A stretch of 64,000 nt of DNA from Aeromicrobium sp. Leaf350 (GTDB lineage Bacteria > Actinomycetota > Actinomycetes > Propionibacteriales > Nocardioidaceae). The stretch lies in contig NZ_CAKASL010000003.1 of NCBI RefSeq assembly GCF_916858655.1, positions 434,001 through 498,000 on the forward strand, read 5' to 3'. Shown here in pieces: positions 9,173 to 16,282 of this stretch. The translations under genes were made by a program, and so were the position numbers. Numbering within the stretch: position 1 is the stretch's first letter; every line of letters starts with the position of its first letter. The notes beneath the pieces are model-generated. The model was not told the DNA's origin and did not search any database. It worked only from the letters and a program-made list of their open reading frames with translations.

Positions 9173-9320
9173 GAGGCAGGACCCTAGGGGCCGCCGACAC
9201 CTGTCGAGACGCCGTCTCAAGGAGTGGATGCCTGCCAGGCGGGGGACGAGCGGCGATCGTCACACGTCCGGCATCTGGGATCGGCGCGCGCGGCGGCGTC
9301 GAACGCCTACCGTCGTGGAC

Positions 9321-9818
9321 ATGCCCGTCACGTCCAGCGTCCCCGACACGTCCACCCAGCGCGCCTTCCGCGACGCCATGGGCAACGTGACGGCCTCGGT
9401 CTCGGTCGTCACGACCCTGACCGACGGGGTGCCGCACGGCACGACGGTCAGCGCCTTCATGTCGCTGTCGATGGATCCGCCGAAGCTGACGTTCGCCCTC
9501 GACCGAGGCTCGAACCTGCTGAGCCGGCTCACGGTCGACTCGATCGTCGGCGTCAACGTGCTGGCCGCGCACCACGACCAGGTGGCGCTGCGCTTCGCCG
9601 GCAAGGGCGACGACAAGTTCGCCGACGTCCCGTGGCGTCTCGAGAACGGCGCTCCGGCCCTCGTGGACCGGCACGCCTGGGTGGCGTTGCGCATCTCGCA
9701 GCTCGTCGAGGCCGGTGACCACGTGCTGCTGATCGGCGACGTCATCGGCGCCGACTCGACCCCCTCGGCCCCGCTGACCTACTGGAAGCGCACGTTCGGC
9801 ACCCACCAGGCCTTCTGA
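9321..9818 (+). CDS. Flavin reductase family protein (FMN reductase partner for monooxygenases)
   Basis: A 165-residue flavin reductase-like (HpaC/DszD type) FMN-binding split-barrel protein. Motifs are FRDAMGNVTASVSVVTT at the start, TVSAFMSLSMDPPKLTFALDRGSNLL in the FMN-binding region, and the C-terminal LTYWKRTFG. Such enzymes make free FMNH2 for two-component monooxygenases. Two LLM-type and two DszC-type FMNH2-dependent oxygenases follow in the next 6 kb, so this is probably their shared reductase. The start is ATG 9321. Confidence 0.88.
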   Translation: MPVTSSVPDTSTQRAFRDAMGNVTASVSVVTTLTDGVPHGTTVSAFMSLSMDPPKLTFALDRGSNLLSRLTVDSIVGVNVLAAHHDQVALRFAGKGDDKFADVPWRLENGAPALVDRHAWVALRISQLVEAGDHVLLIGDVIGADSTPSAPLTYWKRTFGTHQAF

Positions 9819-9821
9819 CCG

Positions 9822-9889
9822 ACCCAGATTTGCGCCGAGATGTGCGGATCCACCTCGGTTTCATCGCACATCTCGGCGCAAATCTGGGT
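9822..9889. terminator. Perfect 24-bp inverted repeat between convergent genes
   Basis: The left arm 9822-9845 (ACCCAGATTTGCGCCGAGAT and 4 more bases) is repeated without a mismatch, inverted, at 9866-9889, with a 20-base loop. It fills the gap between the stop codons of the flavin reductase (+) and ssuD (-) genes. Likely a two-way terminator; the arms are longer and less GC-biased than usual, so it could also be a dispersed palindromic element. Confidence 0.8.
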
Positions 9890-9894
9890 ACGAG

Positions 9895-11025
9895 TCAGGT
9901 GAGGAGGCCGCGGCGGCGGAGGATCGGCAGCACGCCCTCGGCGAACCAGTACGCCTCCTCGACGTGCGGGTAGCCGGACATCACGAACTCCTCGATGCCG
10001 ACGGCCGCGTACTCCGCGATCAGGTCGGCGACCTCGGTGTGGCTGCCGACCAGGGCGGTGCCGGCGCCGCTGCGCATCAGGCCCACGCCCGACCACAGCG
10101 CGGGGTGCACCTCGAGCGAGCGCGCGTCCGTCGGGTCGAAGGCGCCGCCGTGCAGCTCGCGCATGCGGCGCTGGCCCTCGGACTCGCTCGTCTTGAGCAC
10201 CTCCTGCGCCTTGGCGACCTCCGCCGGGTCGAGCTGGGCGAGCATCGCGTCGGCGATGCGCCAGGCGTCCTCGGAGTGGTCGCGCGAGATCGTGTGCAGG
10301 CGCACGCCGAACCGCACGGTGCGTCCCTCGGCCTCGGCCAGCCCACGGATCCAGGCGATCTTCTCGGCCACGGCGGCCGGCGGCTCGCCCCACGTCAGAT
10401 AGACGTCGGTGTGCGCCGCCGTGACCGGACCGGCCGCGGCCGAGGAGCCACCGAGGTAGATCTCCGGCACCTGCGCGGCCTGGCGGGTGCGCGCGTCCTC
10501 GACGTCGTAGTACTCGCCGGTGAACGAGCTGCCCGCCTCGGTGAACGACTGGCGGAAGACCTGCAGGAACTCGGCGGCCCGCTCGTACCGCGCGTCCTTC
10601 GTGACGCGGTCGCCGAAGCGCAGCTGCTCGGAGGGGTCGCCGCCGACCACGACGTTGAGCAGCAGGCGGTTGTCCGAGAGTCGCTGGAACGTCGAGGCCA
10701 TCTGCGCCAGCAGGGTCGGCGTGATCAGCCCAGGCCGCAGCGCCACGAGGAACTTGAGCCGCTCGGTCTCCGGGATCAGCGCCGAGGCGACGATCCACGC
10801 GTCCTCGCACGGGGTGCCGGTCGGCGTGAGCACGGCGTCGAAGCCGAGGTCCTCCGCCGTGCGGGCCACGTGGGCGAGGTAGCGCAGGTCGGGCTCGCGG
10901 AACCGGCCCGCGGTGTCGAGCGAGCCGCCGGCGCGGCCGAGGTCGCTCGGGACGCTGTGTCCGCCGCCCACGAGCGCCCGGCTGTCGCCGGTGGTGGGCA
11001 GGAACCAGTCGAACGTGAGGCTCAT
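9895..11025 (-). CDS. ssuD: FMNH2-dependent alkanesulfonate monooxygenase (SsuD/MsuD type)
   Basis: A 376-residue luciferase-like monooxygenase, close to the usual 380 of SsuD. It holds FDWFLPTTGDSR near the N-terminus, TGTPCEDAWIVASALIPET, LLNVVVGGDPSEQLRFGD, the EIYLGGSSAAA segment, and the C-terminal FVMSGYPHVEEAYWFAEGVLPIL. The family releases sulfite from alkanesulfonates using FMNH2 and O2. Last gene of a five-gene run (15379 to 9895). In the sulfone pathway it would cleave methanesulfonate, as MsuD does; SsuD versus MsuD specificity cannot be decided here. Confidence 0.9.
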   Translation of the reverse strand: MSLTFDWFLPTTGDSRALVGGGHSVPSDLGRAGGSLDTAGRFREPDLRYLAHVARTAEDLGFDAVLTPTGTPCEDAWIVASALIPETERLKFLVALRPGLITPTLLAQMASTFQRLSDNRLLLNVVVGGDPSEQLRFGDRVTKDARYERAAEFLQVFRQSFTEAGSSFTGEYYDVEDARTRQAAQVPEIYLGGSSAAAGPVTAAHTDVYLTWGEPPAAVAEKIAWIRGLAEAEGRTVRFGVRLHTISRDHSEDAWRIADAMLAQLDPAEVAKAQEVLKTSESEGQRRMRELHGGAFDPTDARSLEVHPALWSGVGLMRSGAGTALVGSHTEVADLIAEYAAVGIEEFVMSGYPHVEEAYWFAEGVLPILRRRGLLT

Positions 11026-11086
11026 GCGCCCGAGTGTGCATCACGGACGAGGCCGGCGTGGAGGCCGTCCTGCATCGCGGTACGCC

Positions 11087-12265
11087 TCACAGCTGCGGCC
11101 CTCGCGGGGGCGGGGTTCCGGCCACGGCCCAACGCCCCAGGTGCTGCAGCTTCCAGCGCACGGGATCGTGGAGGGTGTGGGTGCGGGCGTTGCGCCAGTG
11201 CCGGTGCAGGTTGAGGCCGTCGTCGCTCGAACGGGTGCCGCCCAGCTCGAACAGTGCCGAGGTCACGGCCAGCGCCGCACGGTCGGCCAGCACCTTCGCT
11301 GCCGCGACCTGCAGCGAGGCCTCCCGCGCGAGGTCGTCGACGACGTCGCGCGTCGCCCGGGCCACCGCGTCGACGGCCCCGGCGGCGACGAGGAGGGCCG
11401 ACTCGGCGGCCCGCACGTCGACCTCGAGCTCGCCGAACCGCTGCACCAGGAGGGGGTCGTCCTCCGCGCGGTCCACGCCGGCCTCGAACCACGGCCGGCT
11501 CGACGAGCGCACGAACGCCGCGGCGTCCTGCAACGCGCCGCGGGCGATGCCGGCGTCGATCGCCGCGTGCAGCCCCTGGGCGAACGCGCCGTACGCGTGC
11601 GGTCCCGCCACGGTCTCGGCGCGCGGCACGACGTGGCTGCGGGGGATGCGCACCCCCTCGAACGTGATCGTGCCGCTGGCGGTGGTGCGCTGGCCCATGC
11701 CCGTCCAGTCGTCGACGATCGTGAGCCCCGACGTGCCGGCACGCACGAAGCCGACCTGCTCGACGTCGGCCTCGTCGCGGCCGAGCACCGCGATCCAGTC
11801 GGCCGTGAGGCTCCCGGTGCAGTAGAACTTCCGGCCGTCGACGACGGCCCCGCCATCGACGTGGCGGATGCGGGTGGCCTGGTCCGCGACGGTCCGGCCC
11901 GTGCGCTCGGACTGGGCGTTGGCGACGCGCTCGCCCGTCAGCACCGCTCCGAACAGCTCGTCGCGCAGCGCCGCGCTGCCGGCGTGGGCCGCCAGGCGGA
12001 GGTAGGCGAAGTGGCTCTGTGGGATCTGCGCGACGTTGGGATCGGCCGTCGCCAGGAGCCGGACGACCTCGAAGGCCTCGGCTGCGCCGCCGCCGGGGCC
12101 TCCGTCGGCCACGGGGATCGTGACCGAGAAGGCACCGGCGGACGAGAGCAGGTCGAGCTGGTGCCGGGGGAGCGTCCGCGAGCGGTCGCGCTCGGCGGCA
12201 CCGCTGGCCACCTCGGGCAGCAGCGCCGCCACGCGCTCCAGCACGGCTGCGGCGGACTCGCTCAA
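11087..12265 (-). CDS. sfnB: SfnB-family sulfur-acquisition oxidoreductase (acyl-CoA dehydrogenase fold)
   Basis: A 392-residue flavoprotein of the acyl-CoA dehydrogenase superfamily, DszC/SfnB branch. Evidence: ADPNVAQIPQSHFAYLRLAA, NAQSERTGRTVADQATRI, the DDWTGMGQRTTASGTITFEGV core and the C-terminal HRHWRNARTHTLHDPVRWK, which is diagnostic of the sulfur-acquisition subgroup. The best start is TTG at 12265: it overlaps the OsmC stop as TTGA, a translational-coupling arrangement. The first ATG in frame (12346) would overlap OsmC by 85 bp. It is probably an FMNH2-dependent oxygenase for an organosulfur compound. Confidence 0.85.
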   Translation of the reverse strand: MSESAAAVLERVAALLPEVASGAAERDRSRTLPRHQLDLLSSAGAFSVTIPVADGGPGGGAAEAFEVVRLLATADPNVAQIPQSHFAYLRLAAHAGSAALRDELFGAVLTGERVANAQSERTGRTVADQATRIRHVDGGAVVDGRKFYCTGSLTADWIAVLGRDEADVEQVGFVRAGTSGLTIVDDWTGMGQRTTASGTITFEGVRIPRSHVVPRAETVAGPHAYGAFAQGLHAAIDAGIARGALQDAAAFVRSSSRPWFEAGVDRAEDDPLLVQRFGELEVDVRAAESALLVAAGAVDAVARATRDVVDDLAREASLQVAAAKVLADRAALAVTSALFELGGTRSSDDGLNLHRHWRNARTHTLHDPVRWKLQHLGRWAVAGTPPPRGPQL

Positions 12266-12732
12266 GCCGACGTCCCCAGGGGGAGGGCAGACCAGCTCGA
12301 CGTGTACTCCAGGCCGCTGCGCTTGAACAGCTGCGTCACGGGGCACCGACGCTCGAGCTCGCTGACGAGCTTCGCGAAGGTCTCCTCGTCGGCGTCGGTC
12401 TGCACCGAGGCCTCGACCGTGACGGCGTCGAAGTTCGCGTTGCCCTCCGCGCCGCCCACGAACACCGACGGGTCGAAGTCGCCCCGGGCCGAGAACGTGA
12501 ACTCGCCGAGCGTCACGCCCAGGTCCTTCGCCACCAGCTGGGCGGAGATCTGGTTGCAGGAGGTCAGGGCACCGAGCGTGTACGACAGGGGGCTCGGCGC
12601 GGCGTCGTCCCCACCGAAGGCCGGGTAGGTGTCGGACTCGAAGGTGTGGGCGTTGTCGCCGGTGACGGTGAGGGACTGCGCGACGCCGGTGCCGGTGCCG
12701 GTCACGGTGAAGGGGACGATCTGCTTGGCCAT
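12262..12732 (-). CDS. OsmC family protein in the sulfone operon
   Basis: A 156-residue OsmC/Ohr-fold protein. The two conserved redox cysteines are present: LTSCNQIS (about C59) and ERRCPVTQLF (about C130). The family includes peroxide-reducing Ohr/OsmC enzymes and sulfur-handling relatives. It starts at ATG 12732 and its TGA overlaps the TTG start of sfnB by 4 bp, so it is firmly part of the sulfur operon. Its presence between two DszC-like oxygenases suggests removal of hydroperoxides leaking from flavin oxygenases or handling of a thiol/sulfinate intermediate; both are inference. Confidence 0.85.
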   Translation of the reverse strand: MAKQIVPFTVTGTGTGVAQSLTVTGDNAHTFESDTYPAFGGDDAAPSPLSYTLGALTSCNQISAQLVAKDLGVTLGEFTFSARGDFDPSVFVGGAEGNANFDAVTVEASVQTDADEETFAKLVSELERRCPVTQLFKRSGLEYTSSWSALPLGTSA

Positions 12733-12785
12733 GGGGTTTCCTCTCGCGGGGGTTGTCGTCTCGATCGTGGATGCCCGGACCACGG

Positions 12786-12824
12786 CGCGCTGGGCAGCCC
12801 CACGGAGCGAGACTGCCCAGCGCG
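12786..12824 (-). terminator. Hairpin between the DszC-like gene and osmC
   Basis: Arms CGCGCTGGGCAG (12786-12797) and CTGCCCAGCGCG (12813-12824) match perfectly with a 15-base loop. It lies in the 129-bp gap inside the sulfur operon, so it may attenuate or partly terminate read-through to osmC, sfnB and ssuD. Confidence 0.6.
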
Positions 12825-12861
12825 ATCGAGGAAGCGTGCTAGCCGCGCCTCCGTCGGGTGC

Positions 12862-14103
12862 TCACGTGTACCAGGTCGGCTCGGGCAGCTCGCCGAGCAG
12901 CGCGTAGGCCCCGACCTCCCGGCGCTTGTAGGCGACCGGGTCGTGCAGCGTGTGCGTGCGGGCGTTGCGCCAGAAGATGTCCAGGCCGACCTTGTTGCTC
13001 GTGGCGCGGGCGCCGGTCAGCTCATAGATCTTCGTGCCGACCTCGAGCGCGATGTCGGTCGCGAGCTGCTTGACCGCCGCGATCCGCACCGCGACGTGGC
13101 CGCGCTGCTCCGGCGTGAGGGCCTCGCGCTCCGCGTGCAGGAGCGAGGCGATCTCCCGGCCGGCGTCGTCGGCGAGCGCCTCGACGGCCCAGAGCTGCGA
13201 CTGCAGCCGGCCGTAGCCCTCGAGCAGGTACCACTCGTCGCGGGCCTGGGCCTTGTCGTCGCCGCCGTAGGGCCACGCGCGGGTGTTGTCGCGCGTGTAG
13301 GCCGTCGCCGTCTTGAGCCCGCCCTGGGCGATGCCGAGGTAGAAGTTGCTGAAGATCAGCTGGATCGTGGGCAGGTTGAGCGTGCCGTACGCCAGCTCCA
13401 CGAACTCCTTGTCGACGAACCCGGCCGCCGAGGCCCACGGGATGCGCACGTCGGTGATGGTGACGCTGCCCGACTCGGTGAGGCGCTGGCCGAGGTTGTC
13501 CCAGTCGTCGTGGAAGACGATGCCGTCCTGCTGGGTCGGCACGATCGCGAAGATGTGCGTCTCGGTCCCGGAGAGCACGCCCTCCAGGACCGTCAGGTCG
13601 CTGACCTTGGAGCCGGTGGAGAACGACTTGTGGCCGTTGTAGACCAGCTCGTCGCCGTCCTCGGTGATCGTCAGGTCGCTGTCGCGCGGGTTGACCGCGC
13701 CACCGAAGAACAGGTTCTGCGTCGTGTACAGCTCCTCGACCGCGGCGATCTGCTCCGGCGTCCCGACGAGCCGCACGGCCCACGCCCAGATGTAGTGGTA
13801 CCCGATGAGCTGGCCGATCGAGCCGTCGCCCGAGGCGATCTCGCGGATCACCCGGTAGGCGGTCTCCCAGCTCTGGCCGGCGCCTCCGTGCTCGACGGGG
13901 CCCAGCAGCGTGACGAGCCCGGCGTCCTTGAGCAGACGGACCTCGGCGGTCGGCACGGCCTGCGCGCGATCGCGCTCGAGGGCGTCGACGGCCAGGATGC
14001 CGGCGACCTCGGCGGCCCGCTCGAGCCAGCCCTCCGGGGTCGTGGGGATCTCCTGGTGGGCCCAGGGCGACGAGGTCAGTGCCTCGCGAACGGTGATGGT
14101 CAT
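12862..14103 (-). CDS. DszC/MsuC-like FMNH2-dependent monooxygenase (acyl-CoA dehydrogenase fold)
   Basis: A 413-residue flavoprotein, the same size as DszC (about 417). Features: the N-terminal helical domain, GDGSIGQLIGYHYIWAW, the flavin-region NLFFGGAVNPRDSDLTITEDGDELVYNGHKSFSTGSKVSD, the DDWDNLGQRLTESGSVTITDV core and the C-terminal FWRNARTHTLHDPVAYKRREVG. The DszC group includes dibenzothiophene monooxygenase and MsuC, which oxidises methanesulfinate to methanesulfonate. With sfnG upstream and ssuD downstream, an MsuC role is the best guess. ATG 14103 has a good purine-rich leader (AAGGAAGAGG). Confidence 0.87.
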   Translation of the reverse strand: MTITVREALTSSPWAHQEIPTTPEGWLERAAEVAGILAVDALERDRAQAVPTAEVRLLKDAGLVTLLGPVEHGGAGQSWETAYRVIREIASGDGSIGQLIGYHYIWAWAVRLVGTPEQIAAVEELYTTQNLFFGGAVNPRDSDLTITEDGDELVYNGHKSFSTGSKVSDLTVLEGVLSGTETHIFAIVPTQQDGIVFHDDWDNLGQRLTESGSVTITDVRIPWASAAGFVDKEFVELAYGTLNLPTIQLIFSNFYLGIAQGGLKTATAYTRDNTRAWPYGGDDKAQARDEWYLLEGYGRLQSQLWAVEALADDAGREIASLLHAEREALTPEQRGHVAVRIAAVKQLATDIALEVGTKIYELTGARATSNKVGLDIFWRNARTHTLHDPVAYKRREVGAYALLGELPEPTWYT

Positions 14104-14135
14104 ATCCTCTTCCTTGTCTCTGTCTCAGGGATGAC

Positions 14136-14165
14136 GCCCGCCGGGGCCGGACCGCTCCGGCGGGC
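14136..14165 (-). terminator. Hairpin between sfnG and the DszC-like gene
   Basis: Arms GCCCGCCGG (14136-14144) and CCGGCGGGC (14157-14165) pair perfectly around a 12-base loop, in a 130-bp gap. The gap also contains two copies of CCCTGAGA (read on the minus strand, at 14175-14182 and 14123-14130), a motif seen again just before sfnG at 15392-15399. Confidence 0.55.
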
Positions 14166-14233
14166 ACCTGTGTTTCTCAGGGTGTGGTGACTGCGTATTC
14201 AGTTGTGGGTCTCAGTGGTGGATCGATATGCGC

Positions 14234-15379
14234 TCAGTGTGCGGGGGCCAGCTCGCCGTCGCGGATCGCCTGCGCCTCGAGCTCGCGCACGAGCGGCAGG
14301 ACCTTCTCGCCGAAGTAGGCGATGTCCTCGAGGTAGTGCAGGAAGCCGAGCAGGAACAGGTCGACGCCGCGCTTCTTGAACTCGACGATGCGCGTCGCGA
14401 TCTGCTCGGGCGTTCCGATCAGCCCGGTGCGGAAGCCGTCGTTGTACTGCACCAGGTCACGGGTCGTGGAGTCCGACCACATGCCCTTGCCGTCACCCGT
14501 GGACGAGCCGGCCTGCTGCACGGCCTGGCGGAAGCCCTCGACGGCCTCCGGGTTGGCCTTGGCGATGATCTCCTCGAGCACCGCGTGCGCCTCGTCCTCG
14601 GAGTCGCGGGCCACGACGAAGCCGTTCAGCCCGAATCGCACCTGTCCCTCGCGGCCGGCCAGGGCGGCGTTCTGGTTGACCTCGAGGTACTGCTCGGTGA
14701 AGCCGTCGAAGTCCTTGCCGTTGGAGAAGTACCAGTCGGCCACGGTGCCGCCGTTGCGACGGGCCGCGGTGGAGTTGCCGCCCTGGAAGATCTCCGGGTG
14801 CGGCCGGCCGGGCACGTCGACCGGGCCGGGCTGCAGCGTGAAGTCGTGGATCCGGTAGAAGTCGCCGCGGTGCTCGAAGCCCTCGCCCTTGCCCTGGGCC
14901 TCCCAGAGCCCGCGCAGGACCCGGATGAACTCCTCGCTGCGTCGGTAGCGCTCGTCGTGCTCGAGCCACGGCTCGCCGAGCCCGGTGAACTCGTCCTTGA
15001 ACCAGCCCGAGACCACGTTCACCGCGGCGCGCCCGCCCGAGATGTGGTCGGCGGTGATGATGAACTTCGCGAGCACCGCCGGGTGCCACAGGCCGGGGTG
15101 CACGGCGGCGATGACCTTGAGCTTCTCGGTCTGGGTCAGCAGGGCGAGGCTGAAGCTCGTCGACTCGTGCTGCTGGTCGGCGCCGTACGAGGCCGTGTAG
15201 CGGACCTGGCTCAGCGCGTACTCGAAGCCGACCTTCTCGGCGAGCTGCGCGACCTCGACGTTGAAGTCGTAGCTCCAGTCGGTGCGCTGCTCGATCGTGC
15301 TGGTCACGAGGCCGCCGGAGACGTTCGGCACCCAGTAGGCGAACTTCAGCGGGTCGGAGCCGGGCGGGGGAGTGGTCAT
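14234..15379 (-). CDS. sfnG: Dimethyl sulfone monooxygenase SfnG (LLM family)
   Basis: A 381-residue FMNH2-dependent luciferase-like monooxygenase. The N-terminal KFAYWVPNVSGGLVTS, then DWSYDFNVEVAQLAEKVGFEYAL, GWFKDEFTGLGEPWLEHDERYRR and the C-terminal GVDLFLLGFLHYLEDIAYFGEKVLPLVRELE match SfnG, which turns dimethyl sulfone into methanesulfinate and formaldehyde. The start is ATG 15379, although the frame is open to 15478. First gene of the five-gene sulfur run; a 200-bp leader with a foldable element (15425-15478) lies upstream. Confidence 0.9.
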   Translation of the reverse strand: MTTPPPGSDPLKFAYWVPNVSGGLVTSTIEQRTDWSYDFNVEVAQLAEKVGFEYALSQVRYTASYGADQQHESTSFSLALLTQTEKLKVIAAVHPGLWHPAVLAKFIITADHISGGRAAVNVVSGWFKDEFTGLGEPWLEHDERYRRSEEFIRVLRGLWEAQGKGEGFEHRGDFYRIHDFTLQPGPVDVPGRPHPEIFQGGNSTAARRNGGTVADWYFSNGKDFDGFTEQYLEVNQNAALAGREGQVRFGLNGFVVARDSEDEAHAVLEEIIAKANPEAVEGFRQAVQQAGSSTGDGKGMWSDSTTRDLVQYNDGFRTGLIGTPEQIATRIVEFKKRGVDLFLLGFLHYLEDIAYFGEKVLPLVRELEAQAIRDGELAPAH

Positions 15380-15424
15380 GACGGATGTCCTTCTCAGGGT
15401 TGACGGTCGGGCGGGCCGGGGCCC

Positions 15425-15478
15425 GGTGCCGTCGGCAACCACCTCCGACATCGAGGTGGTGGACCTCGCGTCCGGCAC
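15425..15478 (-). promoter_or_regulatory. Foldable leader element upstream of sfnG
   Basis: On the minus strand two nested stems can form: outer GTGCCG with CGGCAC (15473-15478 and 15426-15431) and inner CCACCTC with GAGGTGG (15453-15459 and 15439-15445). It sits about 45-100 bases before the sfnG start. It does not match a riboswitch class that I recognise. The 204-bp gap 15380-15583 holds no other feature I can support. Confidence 0.35.
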
Positions 15479-15583
15479 TCCTCGAACGTAGGTCGCCGAG
15501 AGCCCTCCAGGACGTCCGCTCGGATGGTGGTCACCCGCCCTCGTTGTTCGTCGCGACGTGGTACCCGGGCGCGCGTCGGCGGG

Positions 15584-16120
15584 TCAGCCGTGTCGGGCGC
15601 CGTGGCTGAGCACGGCGTGCACGAACTCGCGCGCGTAGCCCTGCTCACGCAGGTCCTTGAACCCGTTCTGCGTGAAGCGGTTGACGCGCTCGCGGCTCAC
15701 GGTGCAGCGCACGGTGCCCATCGGCCCGTTCAGCTCGATGTCGCCCTTGGCCACGAGCAGCCCGAGCTGCCGGACTCGCAGCTGGGTGCACGAGACGCTC
15801 CAGTCGGGTCCGCCAGCGCCGTCCCGGGTGAACGTGAGCACGCCCCGGGTCACGTCGAGACTGCCGAAGGTGGCGTTGATCGTGCCGCCCATCGCGCCGA
15901 ACAGGCCGCCGCCGGCGACCATCGCGTTCCAGGTGCCGTCGACCGCTCCGGGGCGAGGCGGGGGGAGGACGGCACCTGCGGGGCCGGGCGCGGCACCGGC
16001 CGGTGGTCGCGGGCCGAGCCCTGGGCGCGCGCGACGGGTCGCCGAGAGCGTGAAGACCACGGCGAGCACGGCCACCAGCACCGCCGTCGCCACGGCCACG
16101 GCGATGATCAGCCAGGTCAT
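15584..16120 (-). CDS. Membrane-anchored protein of unknown function
   Basis: A 178-residue protein. Residues 1-25 form one membrane helix (LIIAVAVATAVLVAVLAVVFTL) followed by a basic RRAR stop-transfer and a Pro/Gly/Ala-rich linker to about residue 60. The C-terminal 115 residues (GTWNAMVAGGGLFGAMGGTI through GYAREFVHAVLSHGARHG) look like a small soluble domain, with a pattern suggesting beta strands (FGSLDVTRGVLTFTRD, DIELNGPMGTVRCTVS). I do not recognise the family. It stands alone between sfnG (same strand) and the glutamine synthetase gene (divergent). Confidence 0.7.
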   Translation of the reverse strand: MTWLIIAVAVATAVLVAVLAVVFTLSATRRARPGLGPRPPAGAAPGPAGAVLPPPRPGAVDGTWNAMVAGGGLFGAMGGTINATFGSLDVTRGVLTFTRDGAGGPDWSVSCTQLRVRQLGLLVAKGDIELNGPMGTVRCTVSRERVNRFTQNGFKDLREQGYAREFVHAVLSHGARHG

Positions 16121-16282
16121 GGCGCCTCCCTGTCCACGGACTCATCCTGACACCCGGCGGTCAGCACGCCGAGCTCGTGTCAGCCAGCGACGCGCAACCG
16201 ACACGGATCCGTAATCCAGGTCGATCATCCTTGGCCGGTACGGCGCGACGGCGCCGCTGTTCCCCCGACGAAGGACCCCCCC

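Noticed and set aside
15425..15478. SAM-type riboswitch before sfnG
   Set aside because: GGCAACC appears, but on the strand opposite to sfnG, and the other core elements of SAM-I or SAM-IV are missing.
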